This document shows positions 26,305 to 36,463 of a DNA stretch of 64,000 bases, one piece after another. How positions within the stretch are numbered: position 1 is the stretch's first letter; the number at the start of each line of letters is the position of its first letter. The notes beneath the pieces are model-generated. The model was not told the origin of the DNA, searched no databases, and saw only the letters and a program-made list of their open reading frames with translations. The stretch comes from Pseudomonas bubulae. GTDB lineage: Bacteria; Pseudomonadota; Gammaproteobacteria; Pseudomonadales; Pseudomonadaceae. The position numbers were made by a program, and so were the translations under genes. Location: positions 3,385,001 through 3,449,000 of the forward strand of contig NZ_CP146077.1 in the NCBI RefSeq assembly GCF_037023725.1, read 5' to 3'.

Positions 26305-28627
26305 GTCGTATAACCAAAAAAACCATTTTCGCCAGCCTAGCGCTGATGACCTTCGCCTCACAGCTGATGTCGGCCCCCTGCCTTTGCCGGGGAGCTCACC
26401 AGTGGCCGAAACGCTGCCAAAACCTGCATTTGCACAAACCGATCAGGTACTGCCAAGCTGGCCGGTGACCTATACCTTTGAGCAACTGGGGCGCCCCGGT
26501 GACTCCCTGCTGCTGGGTATCAACAGCGCCGACCAGGTGGAATTCGGCATGCGCCGGGACCGCATTGCCAGCGACGCCAGCCTGCAGCTGGAATACACGC
26601 CCTCGCCTTCGCTGATCCCGACGGTTTCCCATATCCGGGTTTACCTCAACGATGTGCTGATGGGCGTGCTGCCGATCGAGAAGGACCAGTTGGGGCGTAA
26701 AACCACGCAAAAGATGGCCCTTGATCCGCGACTGATTTCGGACTTCAACCGCGTACGCCTGGAGTTTGTCGGCCATTACACCGAATTCTGCGAAGACCCG
26801 GCCAACAGCACCCTGTGGGTCAATATCAGCCGTGGCAGCAGCATTACCCTGCAGGAACAGGCGCTGAGCCTGCAAAACGATCTGGCGTTTTTCCCGCTGC
26901 CGTTTTTCGACCCGCGCAACAGCGGCAAGCTGGAACTGCCGTTTGTCTTCGCGGCCAACCCGACCCTGGGCGAACAGAAAGCCGCCGCGATTCTGGCTTC
27001 CTACTTCGGTAGCCAGTCCAACTGGCGCGGGGCCAATTTCCCGGTCGTGTTCGATACCCTGCCAGGCGTGCAAGACAAGGATGCCGTCCAGCCCACCGTG
27101 GTGTTTGCCACCAACGATCACCGCCCTGCTTTTATGAGCGATCTGGAGAAATTCCCGGCCGTGACCGCGCCTGTGGTCGAAATGATCAATCACCCGGATG
27201 CGCCTTACAGCAAAATCCTGCTGGTCATGGGTCGCAACGAAGAAGACCTGGCTACAGCCGCCAAGGCCCTGGCCCTGGGCGGCAACCTGATGCGCGGTTC
27301 CCGTGTGACCATCGACAAGGTCCAGGAACTGCAACCGCGCAAACCCTACGATGCTCCGGCGTGGATGCGTACCGACCGCCCTGTGCGTTTTGCCGAACTG
27401 GTCAGTTACCCGCAACAACTGCAAGTCAGCGGGCTGGTGCCACGCGCCATCACCCTGGACGTCAACCTGCCGCCTGACCTGTTTGTCTGGCGCAACCAGG
27501 GTATCCCGCTGCGCACCCAGTACCGCTACACCGCGCCGTCGGCCAATGATGATTCGCGCTTGAATATCAGCCTCAATGACCAGTTCCTCACCAGCCTGCC
27601 ATTGCTGCGCAAAGACACCAGCAACCTCGAAGAACTGCGCCTGTCGGTGCTGTCCAACGACTCAGCCAACGTCAATGACAAACTGATCGTGCCTTCGCTG
27701 AAAATTGGCGACCGTAACCGTCTGCGTTTCGACTTCAACTTTGCCAGCACCATGGGCAGTTCACAGAAAGATCGCTGCCAGACCATCCTGCCGGCCAACA
27801 CCCAGGCAATTATCGATGAGGACTCCACCATCGATATGTCCGGCTACTACCACTACATCAGCATGCCGGACCTCAAGGCCTTTGCCCGCAGTGGTTTCCC
27901 GTTCAGCCGCATGGCCGACATGTCCGAATCCATCGTTGTCGTACCCAAAGACACCACACCGACACAAATCAGCACCCTGCTTGAAACCGTGGCCAGCATT
28001 TCTGCGCGTTCCGGCTACCCGGCGTTCGGCTTGCGCCTGACCGATGACTGGCAATCCGCCTCCAAGGAAGATGCCGACCTGCTGGTACTGGGACAAATGG
28101 CACCAGACCTGCGCGATAACCCGGACTTGAGCGTATTGCTGCAACGCCAGCGTGACATGCTGGTACAGCCACATGGCACCACCGGTATTGATGCCAACAT
28201 TCGTCTCACGCCGTCGACCGACGCACGCAACGTGCCAGCCAACAAGGTGGAAGTCACAGCGCAGGCCCCGATTGCAGCTATCCTGGGCATGCAGTCCCCG
28301 ACCCATAACCAGCGCAGTGTCGTGGCAATGTTGGCCAATGACGATGCAGACTACAACTTGTTGCGCGAAGTCCTCGGTGACAGCGGCAAGCTGGACGCAG
28401 TAGCGGGCTCCGCGGCACTGATCCGCAGCAGCGGTGTTTACAGCCAACTGGTGGGTGACCAGTACTTTGTTGGCAACCTGCCATGGTACCTGTTGCTGTG
28501 GTACCAGCTCTCCGAGCACCCGGTGCTGCTCACCGTGCTGGCCGTGATCAGCGTTCTGCTCAGCGCCTTCCTGCTGTGGCGTGCCTTGAGCTGGGCGGCC
28601 AACCGTCGCCTGAACAAGCATGACTAA
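26301..28627 (+). CDS. bcsB: Cellulose synthase periplasmic subunit BcsB, with apparent frameshift at the signal-peptide end
   Basis: BcsB is the periplasmic partner of BcsA, with carbohydrate-binding and flavodoxin-like domains and a C-terminal membrane anchor. The start at 26301 overlaps the bcsA stop as ATGA, like the other joints of this operon. It gives a good signal peptide (MSRITKKTIFASLALMTFAS). That frame then reads into nonsense and stops at 26468. The 747-residue mature BcsB reads in another frame, open from about 26372 (PGSSPVAETLPKPAFAQTDQ, then EFGMRRDRI and SLIPTVSHIRVYLND). One extra base in the C5 run at 26374-26378, or one base fewer in both that run and the G4 run at 26389-26392, would join them. 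Without a shift only a protein lacking a signal peptide, from TTG 26384, is possible. The C-terminal anchor (about 710-735) is intact. Confidence 0.85.
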
Positions 28628-29744
28628 CGCCATGAAGCGACTGGCGGCACTTACCCTGAGCTCGACCCTGGGGCTATTGCCTCAGGTGGCGAGTGCGCAA
28701 TCCTGTGACTGGCCCGCCTGGGACAGTTACAAGAAGGCCATGATGAGCAGCGACGGGCGCATTATCGATGGCTCGTCGGCGCAAATGATCACCACCTCGG
28801 AAGGTCAAAGCTACGGGTTGTTTTTTGCTTTGCTGGGCAACGACAAAAAGAGTTTTGCGAGCATTCTCGAGTGGACCCGCAATAACCTCGCCGGTGGCAG
28901 CCTTGAGGCTCATTTGCCAGCCTGGCAATGGGGTCTGGCAAAAAACGGCAAGTGGCAGATCCTGGACAGCAACAATGCCAGCGATGCCGATCTGTGGATC
29001 GCCTACAGCCTGCTCGAAGCCGGCCGGCTGTGGCAGTGGCCCGAGTATGTCGCGCTTGGGCAGAACATGCTCTGGCGCAGCGCTGCGCAAAGCCTGCGCA
29101 AGCTGCCCGGGCTGGGCCTGATGCTGTTGCCCGGGGATGTGGGTTTTGACAGCCCCAAGGGTTGGCGCCTGAACCCCAGCTATTTGCCACCGCAACTGTT
29201 GGCCCGTTTTGCGCGTATATCACCGATCTGGGCCGAACTGGCGAGCAACCAGCAACGCATGCTGATAGAGACTTCGCCCAAAGGCTTTGCCCCGGACTGG
29301 CTGCAGTGGAAAGCCGGTGGCGGTTGGGCACCGGACAGCAAGGAGGGTTCGCTGGGGGACTACGATGCCATTCGCGTCTACCTGTGGGTTGGCATGCTGG
29401 CCCAGGACGCGGCCGGTCGCCAGCCACTGCAACAACATTTTGCGCCCATGGCCAACCTCACCCAAACCCTGAGCTATGTGCCAGAAAGCGTCAATGCCGT
29501 TACCGGCAAATACACCGGCACGGGGCCGGTAGGGTTTTCCGCCGCCATGCTGCCGTTACTGTCCAGCCTGGACTCCCCCGCGCTGGCTGTTCAACAGGAA
29601 CGGATCAAGCAACAGCCGCCTGCGGCCGATGCCTATTACAACCAGTCACTGCTGCTGTTCGGCCAGGGCTGGGATGAACAACGCTATCGCTTTGACAAGG
29701 ATGGGCAGCTTTTACCTTCGTGGATCAAAACATGCCAAAAATAA
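28620..29744 (+). CDS. bcsZ: Periplasmic endo-1,4-beta-glucanase BcsZ (GH8)
   Basis: This 374-residue GH8 cellulase trims nascent cellulose in the periplasm and is usually needed for normal export. A signal peptide is present (cleavage after PQVASA, before QSCDWPAW). The acid is in the conserved TTSEGQSYGLFFALLG (about residue 60) and the aspartate in ASDADLWIAYSLLEAGR (about 124). Length matches E. coli BcsZ (about 368). It overlaps the bcsB 3' end by 8 bp. The second ATG at 28632 is an alternative start. Confidence 0.92.
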   Translation: MTNAMKRLAALTLSSTLGLLPQVASAQSCDWPAWDSYKKAMMSSDGRIIDGSSAQMITTSEGQSYGLFFALLGNDKKSFASILEWTRNNLAGGSLEAHLPAWQWGLAKNGKWQILDSNNASDADLWIAYSLLEAGRLWQWPEYVALGQNMLWRSAAQSLRKLPGLGLMLLPGDVGFDSPKGWRLNPSYLPPQLLARFARISPIWAELASNQQRMLIETSPKGFAPDWLQWKAGGGWAPDSKEGSLGDYDAIRVYLWVGMLAQDAAGRQPLQQHFAPMANLTQTLSYVPESVNAVTGKYTGTGPVGFSAAMLPLLSSLDSPALAVQQERIKQQPPAADAYYNQSLLLFGQGWDEQRYRFDKDGQLLPSWIKTCQK

Positions 29745-32700
29745 CAACGTGGGCGTTCCTGCTCGGTGGGTTGTCCACTGCAGCCATTGCACAGCCGAGC
29801 ACGGTGCAGGAGCAGCAACAATGGCTGCTGGAGCAGGTTCGGATCGGCGAAGCCATGTACCGCGAAGACCTGGTGCGTGACTCGCTGGCACGGCTGCAAT
29901 TGATCTCACCCAACAACCCGCAAGCGTTGGTGGCGTCGATACGCCAGGCATTGCTGGAGAAAAACCCGGAGCTGGCCAGGCAGCGTCTGGCCCAGTTGCA
30001 AAATGTTGCCCCTGATTCGGCGGCACTGCGTCAGGCCCAGAGCCTGATGAAGCTGCAAGACCCACAAAGCCAGAAAGACCTGCAACAGGCGCGCCTGTTT
30101 GCTGCGGCCGGTCGTCCTGAAGAAGCCGTGGCGATTTTCGAGCGACTGTTTGGCAATGCCCCGCCGGATTTTGCCACGGCACTGGAATACCTGCGCATCC
30201 GCAGCAATATCCAGGGCCAGCGTGCACAGGTCATCGAGCAACTGCGCAGCCTGGACAAACAGTACCCGGGCAACCCCGGCCTGCGTCAGACCCTGGCCGA
30301 CCTGTTGTTCCGCGAAGACCGTGCGCCAGAAGCCCTGATCGTCCTGCAGCAACTGGCCAAAGACCCGGTCGCCAGTAATGCTGCGGCTGAGCGTGAATAC
30401 ACCTACCTCAGCACATTGCCGGTGGATCGCACATCGGCACAGGCCTGGCAGGGCTTTATTGCGCGCTATCCAAATTCGCCGCTGATTGGCGAGGCCAATA
30501 AAAACCTGCAAAAGCAGCAAAGCCTGCTGAATGACCCGGCATGGACCGCCGGCGCCCAGGGCAAGCAAATGATCGACCAGTCGCGCAGCCCGGCAGCCGC
30601 CGAAGGCCTGCTGCGCCGCGCTCTCAAACAATACCCCGACGACCCGACCCTTTACGGTGCCCTGGGCATGGCGCAGTTTCGCCAGGGCCGCTATGCCGAA
30701 GCCAACAGCAACTTTGCCACCGCTCGCAGCAAAGAACAGGACACATCCAATATCAGCAAGTGGCAAGACCTGATGGACGCCAGCCGCTACCGCATGCTGC
30801 TCAGTCAGGGCGACAAGGCCCTTGAACAAAATAACCCGGCAGCGGCGCGCACGGCCTTTACCCAGGCACGCAAGGCCAAGCCCGGCGATGCCGACCCACT
30901 CATAGGCCTGGCCAGCGTGGCCCAGGCCGAGCACGACGATATCCAGGCCGAAGCCTTGCTGTTGCAGGCCCGTCGTCTTGAGCCCGGCAATGGCAGTGCG
31001 GTGCGTGGGCTGATGCGTCTGTACAGCGCGCAAGACCCGCAAAAGGCCAAGGCTTTCCTTGATCGCCTGCCGCCGGCCAGCCAGAAGGAATTTGCCAGCC
31101 TGCGCCAGAGCATCGAACTTGACGAACTGAACCGTCAGGCCGATGCCGCTACCGAGCGCAAGGACTGGCCGCAAGTGGTCGCCTTGCTCAGCAAAATCCG
31201 TAACCTCAGCCCCGATGAGCCTTGGGTCACTTATCGTCTGGCCAACGCCCAGCGCGAAATCAACCAGCCGGGCGCCGCTGATGACAGCTTCAAACAGCTG
31301 ATGACTCGTCAGGGTCGCAACCCTGAAGCGCTTTATGCCTACGCGTTGTACCTATCAAGTACCGAGCGCGATGCCAGTGCCTTGAGCGTTCTGGAACAAC
31401 TGCCCAAGACGCAATGGAGCGACTCCATGCGTGAGCTGGATACGCGGCTGCAACGCAATGTACTGGTGGCCCGGGCTGAAAGTCTGCGCGCCGCCGGGCA
31501 AGAGCCGCAAGCGATTGCCCTGTTGATGCAGAACTCGGACAACGACGATCTGATGACCATCGCTGGCTGGGCCCAGGAGCGTGGTGACTATGAACAGGCG
31601 CAAAACCTCTACAGCCAGGTGCTGAAAAAAGAACCGGGCAACACTGATGCGCGCCTGGGCCAGATCGAAACCCTGATTGCCAGCAAACAGCTGCCTTCGG
31701 CTCGTCAGCAACTGACACAGTTTACCCCTGCCCCCGGCACGCCATTGACCCCTTCACAGCAACGTCGGGTAGCCAATGCCTGGGCCGCCGTGGGTGAGCC
31801 TGAAAAGGCCCAGGCCATCTATGCCCAATTGTTGCAATCACCGCAGGCTGACCCGCTGATGTATCGCGACGCGGCGCGGCTGATGTCGGCCAGGGAGCCG
31901 CAAAAGGCACTGGACTACTATGCCAAAAGCATGGCCGCCGCAGGGCTGATTACCCCTGAGCAAGGCAACCCCCGGGACAATCGCGCCATGACCATGGCCA
32001 GTCGTGAAAAGGACGATGACGAGTGGCTGGCCCGTAGCTTGCGCAGTGATGTGGACGAACTCTACCAGCGGCAAAATCCGACAGTTCATCTGTATACCGA
32101 CTATGGCTGGCGTTCGGACGATGCTTCCGCCGGCACTTCGGACACCGACACCCGAACCACCATCCTGCAACTGGACCTGCCGGTGGCCGATGGCAGCGGT
32201 TTTCTGCGCGCAGAACAGTTGAATATGGATGCAGGAAAATTCGATGCCGACCCGGACGGACTCGTGCGCGAGAACTACGGCACCTGTGCTGTGGAGGTCA
32301 ATCGCAAGGGTACCAATGGCCCTGACTTCTCTGGCTGCGATGACCGCTCGCAATCGGTCAACGGCACGATGATGGCGGCGGGCTGGAAAAACGAGGTGTG
32401 GAACATCGATATCGGTCGTACACCGGATAACTTCAAGGTACCCAACTGGCTGGGCGGTGTGGCCTACAGCAGCAAGATCGGCTCACTGGGCTGGACCCTG
32501 ACCGGTTCACGTCGCCCGCTGAGCAACTCGATCCTGTCCTATGCCGGGGCTACCGATCCCAACACCGGTGTGACCTGGGGCGGCGTCACGTCCAACGGTG
32601 TGACCTTGAGCCTGAGCCACGACGAAGGGGGCGTAGACGGTGTATGGGCCAGTTTCGGCCAGCACTGGTTGCGCGGCAAAAACGTCGAAGACAACCACAA

Positions 32701-33262
32701 GAGCACGGCCATGGCCGGTTATTACTACCGTCTGGTGGAGCGCGCCGACGAACGTTTGCGCACCGGTCTGACACTGATGTATTGGGGGTATGACAAGGAC
32801 TCGAGTGAATACACTCTCGGCCAGGGCGGTTACTACAGCCCGCAGAAGTACTATTCGATTGGTGTGCCGCTGAACTACGCCTTCCGTACCGCCAACTGGT
32901 CGGTGGCATTGGAAAGCTCGGTGAGCTGGTCGTATGCGAAAACCGATGCCAATGACCTTTACCCGCTGGACGGACTGAACAGCAAACTGCTGCAGCGGCT
33001 CGATGATGCTGGCTACCAGCTTGCCGACGGTCTGGGGCAGACCTCGGGCGGCAGCAGCACTGGCATTGGTTACCGCGTACAGGGGCTGGTAGAGCGCAGG
33101 CTGTCGGATCATCTGGTACTGGGCGGCGGAGTGCTCTATCAGCACAGCGATGACTATGCCCCGAGCCGGGCGATGCTCTACCTGCGTTATACCTTCGACG
33201 TGTGGCAGGGCAACTTGCCGATGCCGGTGCAACCGTTGATTCCGTATGCCGATTTCAGGTAA
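29732..33262 (+). CDS. bcsC: Cellulose synthase outer-membrane channel with TPR repeats, BcsC
   Basis: This protein of about 1176 residues exports cellulose across the outer membrane. After a signal peptide (MPKITTWAFLLGGLSTAAIA, cleaved before QPSTV), roughly 20 TPR-like repeats fill residues 30-760 (for example YGALGMAQFRQGRYAEANSN). A 16-stranded beta-barrel of about 340 residues follows (YTDYGWRSDDAS, then the C-terminal YLRYTFDVWQGNLPM). The ATG at 29732 is preferred to the GTG at 29720 because it gives a better signal peptide; both overlap bcsZ. It is the last gene of the operon and ends just before a REP doublet. Confidence 0.93.
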   Translation: MPKITTWAFLLGGLSTAAIAQPSTVQEQQQWLLEQVRIGEAMYREDLVRDSLARLQLISPNNPQALVASIRQALLEKNPELARQRLAQLQNVAPDSAALRQAQSLMKLQDPQSQKDLQQARLFAAAGRPEEAVAIFERLFGNAPPDFATALEYLRIRSNIQGQRAQVIEQLRSLDKQYPGNPGLRQTLADLLFREDRAPEALIVLQQLAKDPVASNAAAEREYTYLSTLPVDRTSAQAWQGFIARYPNSPLIGEANKNLQKQQSLLNDPAWTAGAQGKQMIDQSRSPAAAEGLLRRALKQYPDDPTLYGALGMAQFRQGRYAEANSNFATARSKEQDTSNISKWQDLMDASRYRMLLSQGDKALEQNNPAAARTAFTQARKAKPGDADPLIGLASVAQAEHDDIQAEALLLQARRLEPGNGSAVRGLMRLYSAQDPQKAKAFLDRLPPASQKEFASLRQSIELDELNRQADAATERKDWPQVVALLSKIRNLSPDEPWVTYRLANAQREINQPGAADDSFKQLMTRQGRNPEALYAYALYLSSTERDASALSVLEQLPKTQWSDSMRELDTRLQRNVLVARAESLRAAGQEPQAIALLMQNSDNDDLMTIAGWAQERGDYEQAQNLYSQVLKKEPGNTDARLGQIETLIASKQLPSARQQLTQFTPAPGTPLTPSQQRRVANAWAAVGEPEKAQAIYAQLLQSPQADPLMYRDAARLMSAREPQKALDYYAKSMAAAGLITPEQGNPRDNRAMTMASREKDDDEWLARSLRSDVDELYQRQNPTVHLYTDYGWRSDDASAGTSDTDTRTTILQLDLPVADGSGFLRAEQLNMDAGKFDADPDGLVRENYGTCAVEVNRKGTNGPDFSGCDDRSQSVNGTMMAAGWKNEVWNIDIGRTPDNFKVPNWLGGVAYSSKIGSLGWTLTGSRRPLSNSILSYAGATDPNTGVTWGGVTSNGVTLSLSHDEGGVDGVWASFGQHWLRGKNVEDNHKSTAMAGYYYRLVERADERLRTGLTLMYWGYDKDSSEYTLGQGGYYSPQKYYSIGVPLNYAFRTANWSVALESSVSWSYAKTDANDLYPLDGLNSKLLQRLDDAGYQLADGLGQTSGGSSTGIGYRVQGLVERRLSDHLVLGGGVLYQHSDDYAPSRAMLYLRYTFDVWQGNLPMPVQPLIPYADFR

Positions 33263-33274
33263 TTGGCAAATCAG

Positions 33275-33362
33275 TGTGGGAGCGGGCTTGCTCGCGATCG
33301 GAGCGACGCGGTTTAACAGATAGACCGCGCCGTCTGCATCGCGATGCAAGACCGCTCCCACA
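33275..33362. repeat. REP doublet (BIME)
   Basis: A forward REP (TGTGGGAGCGGGCTTGCTCG) and a diverged inverted REP (CATCGCGATGCAAGACCGCT) lie between the convergent ends of bcsC and gor. Confidence 0.93.
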
Positions 33363-33369
33363 GTGAAAA

Positions 33370-34728
33370 TCAGCGTTTTACCGGCGTGCGCATGGTCACA
33401 AACTCTTCAGCAGCCGTCGGGTGTACGCCGATGGTTTCGTCAAAGTGCTGTTTGGTCGCCCCGGCCTTCAAGGCAATCGCCAGTCCCTGCACGATCTCCC
33501 CCGCCTCCGGCCCGACCATATGGCAACCGAGCACCTTGTCGGTGTCGGCATCCACCACCAGCTTCATCAACGTACGCTCCTGGCACTCGGTGAGTGTCAG
33601 TTTCATCGGGCGAAAGCTGCTTTCGAAAATCTGCACCTTGTGTCCCGCCTCAATGGCCTGTTCTTCGCTCAAACCCACCGTGCCGATGTTAGGCAGGCTG
33701 AACACAGCCGTCGGGATCATTTGGTAATCCACCGGCCGATATTGCTCGGGCTTGAACAGGCGGCGCGCCACGGCCATGCCTTCGGCCAGCGCCACGGGCG
33801 TCAACTGCACGCGACCGATCACATCGCCAATGGCCAGGATCGATGGCTCGGCACTCTGGTACAGATCATCCACTTCGACAAAACCGCGCTTGTCGAGTTT
33901 GACCCCGGTGTTCTCCAGGCCCAGGTTATCGAGCATCGGCCGACGGCCCGTGGCGTAGAACACACAATCGGCGATCAGCTCGCGACCGTCCTTGAGTGTG
34001 GCTTTGAGGCTGCCATCGGCCTGCTTGTCGATCCGCTCGATATCGGCATTGAACTGTACGTCCATGCCGCGCTTGATCAGTTCTTCGTGCAAGTGCTTGC
34101 GCACTGCACCATCAAAACCGCGCAGGAACATCTCGCCACGATAGAGTAAGGACGTTTTCGCACCCAAACCGTGGAAAATCCCAGCAAACTCGACGGCGAT
34201 ATAGCCACCGCCCACCACCAGCACACGCTTGGGAAGCTCTTTGAGGAAGAATGCCTCGTTGGAACTGATTGCATGTTCATGGCCCGGGATGTCGGGAATC
34301 TGCGGCCAGCCGCCGGTGGCGATCAGGATATGTTTGGCGGTATGACGCTGACCGTTGATTTCAACTTCATTGGGGCCGGTTATTTTCGCGTGACCTTCGA
34401 TCAGGGTCACACCGCTGTTGACCAGCAAGTTGCGATAAATACCGTTGAGACGATTGATCTCGCGGTCTTTGTTGGCGATCAGGGTCGCCCAGTCAAAGTC
34501 GGCCTCACCCAGGCTCCAGCCAAACCCCGAGGCTTGCTCGAAATCTTCAGCAAAGTGCGCGCCGTACACCAGCAGCTTTTTCGGCACGCAGCCAACGTTC
34601 ACGCAGGTACCGCCCAGATAGCGGCTTTCTGCTACAGCCACTTTTGCGCCAAAACCTGCGGCAAAACGTGCAGCACGCACGCCACCAGAACCCGCACCAA
34701 TGACAAATAGATCAAATTCGTAGGCCAT
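33370..34728 (-). CDS. gor: Glutathione-disulfide reductase
   Basis: This 452-residue flavoprotein reduces GSSG with NADPH in the cytosol. The FAD motif ([17 protein letters not shown]), redox-active disulfide ([13 protein letters not shown], Cys about 42 and 47), NADPH site ([20 protein letters not shown]) and C-terminal catalytic His-Glu ([11 protein letters not shown]) are all present. It faces the bcs operon and ends next to a REP doublet. galU follows upstream on the same strand, separated by a terminator. Confidence 0.95.
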   Translation of the reverse strand: MAYEFDLFVIGAGSGGVRAARFAAGFGAKVAVAESRYLGGTCVNVGCVPKKLLVYGAHFAEDFEQASGFGWSLGEADFDWATLIANKDREINRLNGIYRNLLVNSGVTLIEGHAKITGPNEVEINGQRHTAKHILIATGGWPQIPDIPGHEHAISSNEAFFLKELPKRVLVVGGGYIAVEFAGIFHGLGAKTSLLYRGEMFLRGFDGAVRKHLHEELIKRGMDVQFNADIERIDKQADGSLKATLKDGRELIADCVFYATGRRPMLDNLGLENTGVKLDKRGFVEVDDLYQSAEPSILAIGDVIGRVQLTPVALAEGMAVARRLFKPEQYRPVDYQMIPTAVFSLPNIGTVGLSEEQAIEAGHKVQIFESSFRPMKLTLTECQERTLMKLVVDADTDKVLGCHMVGPEAGEIVQGLAIALKAGATKQHFDETIGVHPTAAEEFVTMRTPVKR

Positions 34729-34806
34729 TTCTCTCTCCTAGGCAGGCCATCAGCATAATCGCTCCTGCGCGATTGACCAGCGCTGGAAGTTGCCGACAGC
34801 AAAAAA

Positions 34807-34833
34807 ACGAAAAAGCCACCCGAGGGTGGCTTT
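34807..34833 (-). terminator. Rho-independent terminator for galU
   Basis: The hairpin AAAGCCACCC-GA-GGGTGGCTTT (34812-34833) is followed on the minus strand by a T run. It lies 30 bp beyond the galU stop. Confidence 0.85.
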
Positions 34834-34862
34834 CTCTTGAAGCGATCTACAACGGGCCGCTA

Positions 34863-35702
34863 TCAGTAAGCTTTGCCGGTTTTGTAGAAGTTTTCAAAGC
34901 AGAAGTTGGTTGCTTCGATGTAGCCTTCGGCGCCACCGCAGTCAAAGCGCTTGCCCTTGAACTTGTAAGCAATCACGCAACCGTTTTGCGCCTGCTTCAT
35001 CAGCGCGTCGGTGATCTGGATTTCACCGCCTTTGCCCGGTTCGGTCTGTTTGATCAGATCGAAGATATCCGGAGTCAGGATGTAACGGCCGATGATGGCC
35101 AGGTTGGAAGGTGCATCTTCCGGAGCTGGTTTTTCAACCATGTTGCGCACGCGGTAGAGGTCGTCACCAATCAGGTCGCCAGCGATCACGCCGTACTTGT
35201 TGGTTTCTGCCGGATCAACTTCCTGGATCGCGATAATGGTGCAGCGGTACTGATTGTACAGCTTGACCATTTGTGTCAGGACGCCGTCGCCTTCCAGGTT
35301 GACGCACAGGTCGTCTGCCAGAACCACGGCAAAGGGTTCGTCGCCGATCAGCGGGCGGCCAGTCAGAATTGCGTGGCCCAGTCCCTTCATTTCGGTTTGA
35401 CGGGTGTACGAGAACGAGCACTCGCTCAGCAGGCGGCGGATACCGACCAGGTACTTCTCTTTATCAGTACCCTTGATCTGGTTTTCCAGCTCGTAGCTGA
35501 TGTCAAAGTGGTCTTCCAGGGCGCGCTTGCCGCGGCCCGTCACGATGGAAATTTCAGTCAAGCCAGCGTCCAGTGCTTCTTCAACCCCGTACTGGATCAG
35601 TGGCTTGTTCACCACCGGCAGCATTTCTTTTGGCATGGCCTTGGTCGCTGGCAAAAAGCGAGTGCCGTAACCGGCTGCTGGGAACAAGCATTTCTTGATC
35701 AT
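34863..35702 (-). CDS. galU: UTP-glucose-1-phosphate uridylyltransferase
   Basis: This 279-residue enzyme makes UDP-glucose from UTP and glucose-1-phosphate. The nucleotide-binding loop (PAAGYGTRFLPATKAMPKEM, from about residue 7), VLADDLCVN and the EKPAPEDAPSNLAIIGRY segment are typical of bacterial GalU. UDP-glucose is the substrate of BcsA, encoded 8.5 kb away, and of LPS and trehalose pathways. It sits between its own terminator and an untranslated region with no other gene on its strand. Confidence 0.95.
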   Translation of the reverse strand: MIKKCLFPAAGYGTRFLPATKAMPKEMLPVVNKPLIQYGVEEALDAGLTEISIVTGRGKRALEDHFDISYELENQIKGTDKEKYLVGIRRLLSECSFSYTRQTEMKGLGHAILTGRPLIGDEPFAVVLADDLCVNLEGDGVLTQMVKLYNQYRCTIIAIQEVDPAETNKYGVIAGDLIGDDLYRVRNMVEKPAPEDAPSNLAIIGRYILTPDIFDLIKQTEPGKGGEIQITDALMKQAQNGCVIAYKFKGKRFDCGGAEGYIEATNFCFENFYKTGKAY

Positions 35703-35927
35703 ATGAGTCCTTTAAAGGGCTGTACGTTCCAAATTTGGCGCAGTCTAATCAGGCAGCATCGACGTTACAATGCTTCTCGATAGCAAACTGATGCCAACCT
35801 AGATAAATATTTTGCCCGTTAGTTCCTTTGCGATTGAATTTGATTGGCGCCCATCGTGTTTACCACTACCCGTGATGCCCTTGCGCTATTATCACGCCAT
35901 TAATCCAGCCAATCAGGCAGCTTTTCG

Positions 35928-36110
35928 ATGTCAGCAACAATCAGTGTTAACGGTTATGAGATCAAACCCGATGAATCGGGCCAATGGTGCGTGTTTGCTG
36001 CCTCGGGTGAAAACGTTGCCGGACCATTCAGCTCGCAACAGGCCGCAGCAGAAGTCGCCTCGGTATTTCAGGACCAACCTGAGCCAGCAGCCCGACGCAG
36101 CAAAAAATAA
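35928..36110 (+). CDS. Hypothetical 60-residue protein
   Basis: The small acidic-to-neutral protein (MSATISVNGYEIKPDESGQW at the start, basic RRSKK at the end) is not recognised. The GPFSSQQAAAEVASVF segment looks like a short alpha-beta module. It is followed 19 bp later by a lipoprotein gene and the two may be cotranscribed. A TATTAT box at about 35887-35892 could be its -10 element. Confidence 0.6.
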   Translation: MSATISVNGYEIKPDESGQWCVFAASGENVAGPFSSQQAAAEVASVFQDQPEPAARRSKK

Positions 36111-36129
36111 CAGCAACTCCACTTATGTG

Positions 36130-36423
36130 ATGGTTACCCGGATGAAGAAAGTTCTGACACTGCTCGCATTGGTGACTCTGGGTGGGTGCGCGACGGCATC
36201 CAGCACTTACCTGGCCGATGGCAAACAAGGGTTGAGCATAGACTGTTCTGGCGAGGCCATGTCCTGGGCCAAGTGCTATGAGAAAGCCGAGGCCTCATGT
36301 GCCGGTACTGGCTATACCATCATTGCCACGGATGGTTCGCCTGCGCTTGCGCAAAGCGAGAAAACCCTGGGCGCAGATGTAGGTAATTTTAAAAGTCGCA
36401 CTGTCGTAGTGGCCTGCAAGTAA
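36130..36423 (+). CDS. Small predicted lipoprotein
   Basis: The 97-residue protein has a lipoprotein signal (MKKVLTLLALVTLGGC, lipobox LGGC) followed by a short mature domain with three more cysteines. The ATG at 36142 would remove four residues and is equally possible. The protein is of unknown function. It ends at a hairpin between convergent genes. Confidence 0.75.
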   Translation: MVTRMKKVLTLLALVTLGGCATASSTYLADGKQGLSIDCSGEAMSWAKCYEKAEASCAGTGYTIIATDGSPALAQSEKTLGADVGNFKSRTVVVACK

Positions 36424-36427
36424 GGGA

Positions 36428-36456
36428 TACCGCTAAAGCGCATGACTTTAGCGGTA
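36428..36456. terminator. Perfect 11-bp hairpin between convergent genes
   Basis: TACCGCTAAAG and CTTTAGCGGTA form a perfect stem around a 7-nt loop, between the lipoprotein and tsdA 3' ends. There is no clear T run on either strand, so termination is probable but not certain. Confidence 0.5.
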
Positions 36457-36463
36457 ACTGCAA

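Noticed and set aside
26384..28627. Shorter BcsB starting at TTG 26384 as the real gene
   Set aside because: It would lack any signal peptide although BcsB is periplasmic, and the ATGA-coupled start at 26301 gives a signal peptide in another frame, so a frameshift is the better reading.
29906..31174. 422-residue open frame antisense to bcsC
   Set aside because: It is the mirror of the TPR repeats of bcsC, with no start signals.
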